From: Syngnathus acus
Taxonomy: Eukaryota > Chordata > Actinopteri > Syngnathiformes > Syngnathidae
Direction: 5' to 3'
DNA length: 64,000 nt
Assembly (NCBI RefSeq): GCF_901709675.1
Contig: NC_051107.1
Location: 6,946,001 to 7,010,000, forward strand
Shown: piece after piece, positions 53,501-64,000 of the stretch
Numbering within the stretch: the first letter of the stretch is position 1
Layout: the number at the start of each line of letters is the position of its first letter
Program-made: the position numbers and the translations under genes
Notes under the pieces: generated by a model
Database searches by the model: none
The model's input: only the letters and a program-made list of their open reading frames with translations
What the model was told of the DNA's origin: nothing

Positions 53501-56491
53501 GGGCAAGCCGCCGATCTGCCGCCCGTCCGCGCGCACCCTGACCTCGAGCCACTGCTCGGACAGGTTGGAGTGGCCCAAGGATCACGACTTCCCGCCGTGC
53601 CCGCTGGTCTTCGACGACGGTTGGGAGCCGCCGCCGCCGGCTGCCGCACGACCCACGGGATGCCTGGCCGACGGCGAAAGCTACTCAAAGGAGGTGAGAC
53701 GCCGGCGGCGGGACGGCGGGGACCGATGCAGCTCAGCGGCCTTCTTGTGTGGCAGGCCTCCCGCCGACAGAGTTTGGAAGAAGACGTCGCCCCAGAGCAC
53801 GCCGGCGGACACCAAGCGTGAGTTGACGCCGCAAAGATCCCGCCGCCCACTTTGCACGGACCTGATCGGCAGCTGCTTTCCAGGAAGCAAAGCAGACGCT
53901 TTGCCAAATCCAAGTACGACTTTGTGGCCAGGAACAACACCGAGCTGTCAGTGCTCAAGGACGAGCTGGTGGAGGTGAGCACCGGCGGCGGTGCCGGCGG
54001 CGGCAGCGAACCTGTCTCTTGCCTCCTGTCTCACAGGTCCTAGATGATCGCAAGCAGTGGTGGAAGGTGCGCAACGGCGACGGCTCGCTGGGCTACGTGC
54101 CAAACAACATCCTGGAGGCCGCCGCTGCGCCCGCTGTGGATATGACGGGTCGCGGCGCCGAGCCCGTCTACAGCCACACCATACAGGTGCCTCCAATGCC
54201 TGCGCAGAGCTGCCGGCCTGTGACGGACGGCGTGAGCCATCCTCCTGGCCTTGGCTCACGCATGTCCACTTGCCTCTTTGTGTTTGAAGCTGATGATGCC
54301 GCGGAAGGAGTTTGACGTGTTCAAGGTAGGGGCGGGGCTTAGCAGCGGTTACGCTTTGCTTCTCAAAGGGACAGTCGCACGTTTGCAACCCGACGGGCTC
54401 GCATGTCCGACTCTTCCTTGTGTGTGTGTGTGTGTGTGTGTGTGCTAGCATTACATGTTTGTTTTATTTTCATGAATTCAAGTTAATTTGCCAGGGTCTT
54501 TCTTTTTTTCATGTCTTTGTGGCTAAAAACATGCGAGCGGCTGTGAAGGCCGTATCAGTGTTGAGCAAGGCTTTCTGACAAGCAACAACCGATGTGCCAG
54601 TCGTGTTCAACTGTCACTCACTGCCGTCAAACGACTAAGTGGATTGGACCCATTGTACAGTGAAATATGACACGTTCACTCCGGAAATGTAAAACGCCAG
54701 GCAGGCACGAGCTATCTGAAAGTGACAAGGGGCCGTCGCCCAGCCCCGCTTTGCCGTCGCTCGCCCAGCCCCGCTTTGCCCTCTTGGTTTTCTAGCACGC
54801 AAGCTACTAGCAAACTAGCTGAGGAGAGACTTAGCGTGTTTATTTATGTATGTATGTATGTATGTATGTTTGTGTTTTCTTTTTGCGCGCGGGTCGCAGC
54901 AATTACTGGGAGAGCTCAACGAGGTAACCTTTTACCCCGGCATGTTGAACTTTGACCCCGCCCGCTCATGGTCTCCTCACTGCCCCTCAGAAGCAGAGCG
55001 TCGCCAGGACGGAAAAGCTTCCCGCCCAAGTGGTGCCCATGCCCCCGCCGCCCGCTGGTCCGCCCACACCGCCGCACGCTGTAGACGCCGGCCCCGAGAC
55101 GGCCGCCGTGGCCGAGTGGCGCGTCAGTCGCCCCGACGGCGCGCCGACCCGTGAGGCAAACGAAGACGACGACGACGACAACACCGCCGCGAGAGCCCTT
55201 ACCGATCGTGAGTATGCCCGGCACGGCCCTTCAATTGGTCGTATTTGGTTCGACGACTCCATCGAGCTCCAAGCCAACGTGTCGGTGGAGCGTTGGCTCG
55301 CTTTTGGTGCTGTTGAGGAAAAGACCCAAACTGGCAACTGTGCGTGAATGTTGTGCTCAAATGTGTTGCTAGGCAGGAAGTCCACCATGGAGGAAGTCCA
55401 GGACGAGCTACTCCACCGCCTGACGTTGGGCCGCAGCGCCTGCAAGCAAGTCGGCGTGCCGGCGCGGCGCGGCGCTGCTGCCGGCGCCGCCGCCGCCTCC
55501 AACCTTCCCGGTGTCAGCATCACGTACGAGTCGTCACCCGACGACGTGCGTGGCTGGCTGGAGGCCAAAGGTTTCGCCCCGGTGTGAGTAGGGCCGGACC
55601 ACGGCGCATACGGTCGGTTGGGCGGGAAAGAAGTCACGGCGGCCACATCTTGTTTGCGCGCAGCACCGTGGAGAGTCTGGGCGTGCTGACTGGTGCGCAA
55701 CTCTTCTCGCTCAACAAGAACGAGCTGAAAACGGTCTGCCCGGACGACGGCGCTCGCGTCTTCAGCCAGGTCGCCGTGCAGAAGGCCGCGCTGGAGGTAG
55801 GTGGGCCGCTTGAACGGGACGGAGACTCCGAGGTTGGGCCTTGACGCTTCAATCAATCCGCGTGACTTGGCGTGTGACTTGGCGTGTGACTTGGCGTGTG
55901 ACTTGGCGTGTGACTTGGCGTGTGACTTGGCGTGTGACTTGGCGTGTGACTTGGGTCCACCTCTGCCCCCCCCCTCTTTCACCGCTTGCGTTGGCATGCG
56001 CTGTGTGGCGAGCGTGCTGTGTGCTCTCTTCAGGTGTTCTTCTGAGCCTCTTGGCATCATCTTCATGGCTTCATTCAGGTATTGCTGCTACCGCCCCGGA
56101 AGCCCGCTTCCTGGCGTCCTGTAACGCTCACCTCACACCCTCTGCCGGCGTGTGGCTCAGCACACAAGTCCTCACAGTAGCTCTCGCTCCACTAGCCGCT
56201 CCGTCGCTGACATATTTCCTCATCATTGTTCCTCACGGCTGTTCCTCATTGTCCTTCCTCATAGCCGTTCCTCGTCGGCGTTGCTCATTGCTGAGTTCTC
56301 CCTCCCCTTGGTCTTCATGTTGTTCCTGCTCGCCTGGCTCCCCTCAAGCTCCGTCAACCCTGCCACGTCTTGACGTTTGTTCCTCTTGTTGTTCCCCACC
56401 CGGCTGTCTTCAGCGCGAGTCTGGCTCCGAGCTGCGGGAGGTCATGAGGAGGCGTCAGCAGATCCTGGCGGGAGCGGGCCCCACCCATTGA
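50580..56491 (+). CDS. eps8: Epidermal growth factor receptor pathway substrate 8
   Basis: Actin-capping/bundling adaptor linking receptor tyrosine kinases to Rac through ABI1-SOS1, found in microvilli and stereocilia. Twenty-three exons: 50580-50632, 51109-51167, 51240-51290, 51354-51421, 51502-51663, 51735-51884, 51944-52026, 52268-52383, 52449-52507, 52855-52975, 53048-53136, 53203-53277, 53336-53484, 53564-53693, 53756-53817, 53884-53974, 54037-54186, 54290-54325, 54900-54923, 54991-55207, 55373-55583, 55664-55796, 56414-56491. Total 788 aa (human 822). The PTB domain runs from QYQVEHLSTFV and includes [19 protein letters not shown]3: [36 protein letters not shown]. The actin-binding C-terminus includes [17 protein letters not shown] and [16 protein letters not shown]. 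The divergent amino terminus suggests a fast-evolving teleost paralogue, so eps8b is possible. Confidence 0.95.
52713..52812 (+). repeat. 13-bp minisatellite in eps8 intron 9
   Basis: About seven copies of GGCCACGGCGCCT, one with an altered centre (GGCACCGTGGGCG). It lies about 40 bp before the exon 10 acceptor. Confidence 0.9.
54326..54899 (+). other. eps8: eps8 intron between the two LMMP-motif micro-exons
   Basis: 574 bp. It contains a (TG)n tract (54421-54444) and GTAT repeats (about 54846-54870) close to the 3' acceptor. No coding sequence was recognised. Confidence 0.6.
55861..55954 (+). repeat. 12-bp minisatellite in the last eps8 intron
   Basis: Eight near-perfect copies of a 12-bp unit (GTGTGACTTGGC). 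The unit length is a multiple of three, so each of the three plus-strand frames reads an open four-residue repeat across it. This is an intron, so the repeat is not evidence of protein. Confidence 0.93.
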
Positions 56492-56732
56492 AGATCTTGC
56501 CACTTCCTCCCTCCCGGTTCAGCCCGACGGCGCCTTGCCACTGGAACGTTCGCCAACACTCGTGTTGACGAAGCCACGTCGCAGCAAGCGGTGTTAGCTT
56601 AGCCGCCCGCCATTGGTCACTGCATCAGCTCGGAGCTGTTTTCTTGTCGCGCCGCTTCTTGTGCTGCAATAGCAAAAAGTGTCACTTAGTGAGCGACTGC
56701 AAGCATTTCTTTGTCACCGGGCCCTCTTTTAG

Positions 56733-56738
56733 AATAAA
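56733..56738 (+). terminator. eps8: Polyadenylation signal for eps8
   Basis: AATAAA about 240 bp after the eps8 stop codon. Confidence 0.75.
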
Positions 56739-57494
56739 TGGAAAAAGCACATGGTCTTTGGCGCCCTCTTATTTCAAAAGTCGCCCATTGAGCCCAACCA
56801 GTTCAACCATGAAGAAAACAACACTTAAATGCTCAAACTGCGCAATTATACAGAGGGGTGGTCTCAATTTAAATTTCGCTCAGGTAGGCAAGAAAGGGCA
56901 TCTTATGGCGACAAATCAGCCATCTTGACATGAAGTATTGTTGTAACGTTACTGAAGTACCAGGTGAGTCGTAACTGGCTCTATTGCACAAACAAGGGTT
57001 CAACATGAAGAGACGCCGAGACACAATGTGCGGAGCCTCTCTAACAACCCGCTGTGGGACTCTTTTCCGCCATCTCCGCCCCCCTGCTGCCTTCCCCCGG
57101 CAATCGGAAGCAACACAACTCTAACTATATACAAAGTTGCCACAATATTCAAGCCAGAAATGAAATAAGACTCAACTCCACTGCAGTCTCAGGCAAAAAT
57201 AAGGCGCATGCTGGTTACCAGTGGGAATGATGATGGTGTTGATTTTCGGTCTTTTGAGTGAAACCAGACCAGTGCCAAACACGCATGCACATACGCGATG
57301 AACATGCCGTGCCGGGAAATGAATGGGTGGAATATGTAAATGTAATGCGACATTCTGCCAAAAGGGGCAGCAGAGTACAACGCTACGCCTGGTGTGCAAT
57401 CAATAGTCAAAGAAGAAGAAGGCAGACGACGGCGCCATCTTGAAAGAAGTCACTAGTGTCTATAAACGCGTTCAAGCTCCTTTTATTTGTCGAC
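56739..57494. other. eps8 - ing3 intergenic region
   Basis: 0.76 kb. It should contain the ing3 promoter. The last 30 bp before the start codon is AT-rich rather than CpG-rich. No coding sequence was recognised. Confidence 0.5.
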
Positions 57495-60922
<3,428 letters not shown>

Positions 60923-61376
60923 ACGGCGCTGCTGCTCCGCGCCATGCCATGCCACGCCATGCCACGCCGCTGCTCTGCGCCACGCTGCCGCTGCTCCACT
61001 TGTGTTTTTAACAACAGTAAACTTTTCTTCTCAGCAAAACACACACACGTCCACATGGTCTGTCCTTTCTTTTGCCTACCTTCATTGATGTCCCCCCGGT
61101 TCAACACTTGCGCGTCTCAGGTCCGCGTGTGCTGTGTGTGCCGTGTGTGCCGTGTGTGTGCGCGTTCCAGTTCGGGGGAAGCGCGCCCACCTTCTCACTC
61201 ACAAAGTTTCCTCCACCGTGCCAAAAAAATAGCTCACGAGAAGGAAGAAAAGAAAAAAACATTTCACGATCTGCCATGTACATCTTTTGGGGGATGCGGT
61301 CTGCCCGGTGACGTCAATGGTGGCTGTGCATGTGCTTTCTACTCCACGCGTGCTCATTTGACCAAGGCCAAAGGAG

Positions 61377-62182
61377 ATGCTGGGCCGCCGTCACCGGGCC
61401 CTTTCCGGCCTGTAGCTGCTCTTGTTCGCCGTGGCGATCTTCATTTTCTACTGAAGCCTACACGGCACAGAGCCCGCCGCAACCCGGCGCAGCGCGATGT
61501 CACGATCCACTGAACCAAGCGCAAGCCCAACCGGCTGCCGCCACCCGACGGACGCAAGCTGATCGCCGCCGCTGCCTTGCACGGTTTGCCGGTGAGGGAA
61601 AAGCACTCTGAGTCCTCAAGTTGATTGTTGAGAGAGAGGGAAAAGAAAGCGATGACGTTGGTGCCGTCAAGGCAAGTCACCCGAAGGAATCACGTGCGCA
61701 TGAGGGACGGTGGCCGGCGGCATAGAGCACGACGTCCGCATGCACCTGTGCGGCTGCGGACGTCCGCTTGGCCGTCACCATGCAGGAAGCGGGTCGGAGG
61801 CCTCTGCGACGTCACCAACACGAATTGGCTCACTGCGGCCACTGGCTCAGGGGGAGGAGCACCAACCGGCCCGCCCTTGATGCTGAGCCCCGCCTTCAGC
61901 CCCCACGTGGCACATTGGTGCTTCGCGTGCACGCTGAGACCATGGACAAAGCGTGTCGCAGTCGGCCCAGGTAAGACGACGGCGGCGTCTCCAAACGACG
62001 GTTCGGTGTGTGCGCAGGGTGTCCAGCATCCCCCTGGTCCCGGGCCACGTGGACATCCTGCTGACGGACGCCGTGCCGGACCCCCCGGCGGGCTCCCCTG
62101 CGTCTACACCGTACATGTGTGGCGCGAGGCCCCACCCAGCCTGCCCGTGTTTGGCGATCACGTGTCCTGCGGCTTCCTCCAA
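61377..62182 (+). pseudogene. cped1: Decayed cped1 remnant (cadherin-like and PC-esterase domain 1)
   Basis: CPED1 lies between ING3 and WNT16 in human, and only fragments are recognisable here. A start-like piece at 61377 reads MLGRRHRALSGL, then a TAG stop (61413-61415), then LLLFAVAIFIFY and a TGA (61452-61454). It resembles the CPED1 amino-terminal membrane anchor. Two further exon-like pieces resemble the cadherin-like domain. One ends at 61970 (LVLRVHAETMDKACRSRP, GTAAGA donor). The other is 62018-62182 (VSSIPLVPGHVDILLTDAV, then in another frame VYTVHVWREAPPSLPVFGD and CGFLQ). The frame is continuous across the splice but breaks at a run of six C near 62080. The large C-terminal PC-esterase region was not found before wnt16. 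Assembly indels could explain the frameshift but not the two stops or the missing domain. The match is to remembered human sequence, so it needs a search. Confidence 0.6.
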
Positions 62183-62337
62183 GTGAGTGGCGCCCGCTTT
62201 CTGGTGTCCCGCTGGGGGCATTCTGTTGGCAGAGCGCAAGAAAATGGCGGCCTATGAGCCTGCGTGCGTGGCCTCATGCATGCCGATGCGCGCACTCCGC
62301 TTCGAAGAAGGCCCGGCCCGGCTCAGAGAATGTGCCT

Positions 62338-62652
<315 letters not shown>

Positions 62653-63475
62653 TACGTTCTGCCTTTGAAGGCTCGGCCCAACTCTGGTACGAACAAGAAA
62701 ATCCCTGTCAAGTTTTCTTGTCTCACTTTGTCGCGATGTGCGGCGCCGGCGTGCGGAATGTGTCGCTGCCGCGCCGAAGGCCGACAAGAAAGACGGCGAG
62801 CCTCCGCCGCCCGGGTCGGGCTCGCCGCGCGTGCGTGCAAGGCGGCTACCGCCTCTCAAGTCCTTCCAGACACGGCGGCGGCTCCCAGGCCGGCCCACTG
62901 CCTCAATTTGACCTTTGGCCCTCGCCGCACGCACTAGCGGCGAAGAGCCTTTCCGGAGCGTCCTGTGGGCGTTTTGCCAGACTTGAAGGAGAAGCGGGCG
63001 GCGTTTGCCTTATCTTCTTTGTGATCTGGCACGTTGAAGTTTGTTCTCTTCAGACAATCGCTTTTTCCATCCATCTCACACGCATGACGCGTGTGTGTGC
63101 GTGTATATGTGTGTGTGTGTCACACGTTGCTTTTTGGACTTGTGCCAAAGTGCTCTGCATTAGCCATGTGTTAAACGTGTAAGGTCAGATCTACACGTTG
63201 AAAATGTCTATTCTGACATCTCATTGGATAATTGCCTTTTTTTTCGTCATGACTTTTGGCCTGTCCAATATGACATTCAAAGAGCGCGTTTGACACCCGC
63301 CCCCCGTCACGTGGTCGCTGATTATCCGTCCAATTAGCGTTGGGCTGTGACGTCACTGGTGGACTCCGCCGAAGTAGGTGGCGCGGCGGCTCTCGAGGGG
63401 TTCTCGAGCAGACCTCTCAGGATCACCTCGGCGGCGCGCGCCGTATGCGGACGCGCATGAGGACGGATCGCGGCT
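62653..63475. promoter_or_regulatory. wnt16: wnt16 upstream region
   Basis: About 0.8 kb. The first 300 bp is GC-rich, with no recognisable cped1 exon. A short (TG)n run is at 63091-63120. A GTCACGTGG E-box (63306-63314) and TGACGTCA palindrome (63348-63355) lie 120-170 bp before the wnt16 start codon, consistent with a promoter. Confidence 0.45.
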
Positions 63476-63570
63476 ATGGAGACGGAGCCGAAGTGGGTGC
63501 CGGTGGTACGCGTGTGCACGCTCACGGTGCTACTGTGCGTATGCCCGTTGTGCTGCCAGGCCAGCTGGAT
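63476..63570 (+). CDS. wnt16: Wnt family member 16, exon 1 (partial, runs off window end)
   Basis: Secreted Wnt ligand involved in bone and haematopoietic stem-cell development. Only the first coding exon is present: ATG at 63476, reading METEPKWVPVVRVCTLTVL then LCVCPLCCQASWM, with a GTGAGT donor after 63570 that splits the last methionine codon (phase 2). A hydrophobic signal peptide followed by ASWM corresponds to the NWMWLG junction of human WNT16, and the exon length and phase fit WNT genes. The identification depends on this short similarity and on the position after ing3/cped1, as in human 7q31. The rest should lie beyond the window. Confidence 0.82.
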
Positions 63571-64000
63571 GTGAGTACCCGCGTGCACGCGCATTTTCTA
63601 AACGTGATCGTTTGGCGAATGGGCAGATTGTCGACAGAGGATCGCGGAGTGGAGGCCGTTTCGGGTGGGTGACTTAACGCACGTGCCGCTCATTAGCAGC
63701 TTTGCCTTTGGAAAAACAAGGAAAGTCAATTGAGCTTTGTTGACGCAAATTGATTTGAAGTTCTGAGCTCTTCTTTCCTACTTGACGCTTCGCACTCCAA
63801 ATAGCTGCTAAGTTCAAGTCATTGCAGCTTTTAACAGCGAAACATGCATTGTATAGATTTGGTCGATTGAGCCTTTGCTCGAATTGCATTCAAGTCGCAA
63901 ATCAACTCGTGCTGCCAACAAGCTGAAAGAAAAACAGCTAGCTCGAGCACCACTGCGGAAACATGTCAACAAATGCAATGGAATTAGGCCAGGCATACTA
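63571..64000 (+). other. wnt16: Start of wnt16 intron 1
   Basis: 430 bp after the donor to the window end. No exon or repeat was recognised. Confidence 0.5.

Noticed and set aside
54987-56066. 359-codon minus-strand open frame opposite eps8
   Set aside because: It covers several eps8 exons and the 12-bp intronic repeat. A shadow frame in GC-rich DNA.

Overview
The window is vertebrate nuclear DNA. Split genes with GT-AG introns, CpG-rich promoters, vertebrate-specific families and dense (CA)n/(TG)n/(CCTG)n microsatellites show this. Fourteen loci in 64 kb, many introns of 80-200 bp and sequences that look like fish orthologues point to a compact-genome ray-finned fish, probably a percomorph teleost. 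I cannot name the species. Exon junctions were placed by eye from splice consensus, frame continuity and remembered human orthologues. In every complete gene the joined exons add up to a whole number of codons.

Layout: nup50 (-, first three coding exons, cut by the window start) lies head-to-head with phf21b (+, 2.0-8.2 kb). About 6.9 kb without a convincing gene follows, then pthlh (15.0-16.7 kb), a c11orf98 homologue (18.9-20.7 kb), mansc1 (22.3-23.6 kb), the 23-exon Wnt co-receptor lrp6 (25.4-34.9 kb), the innate-immunity kinase tbk1 (36.7-41.3 kb) and the intronless-CDS orphan receptor gpr19 (42.3-43.6 kb). crebl2 (-, 44.8-45.3 kb) is head-to-head with the JNK/p38 phosphatase dusp16 (+, 46.4-48.5 kb). 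Then come eps8 (50.6-56.5 kb), ing3 (57.5-60.9 kb), a decayed cped1 relic (61.4-62.2 kb) and wnt16 exon 1 (63.5 kb), which is cut by the window end.

The genes do not form one pathway. The block joins neighbourhoods that are separate in human: nup50-phf21b (22q13), pthlh/mansc1/lrp6/gpr19/crebl2/dusp16/eps8 (12p), tbk1 (12q14), c11orf98 (11q12) and ing3-cped1-wnt16 (7q31). A Wnt ligand and a Wnt co-receptor are present, but about 30 kb apart.

I found no new multi-gene system. The most unusual observation is the apparent loss of cped1: only its amino-terminal anchor (two in-frame stops) and its cadherin-like exons (one frameshift) are recognisable between ing3 and wnt16. Others are a roughly 430-bp TG/CG tract splitting the ing3 PHD finger, minisatellites inside tbk1 and eps8 introns, an 86-bp tandem duplication, a short dusp16 tail and repeated palindromic E-boxes.
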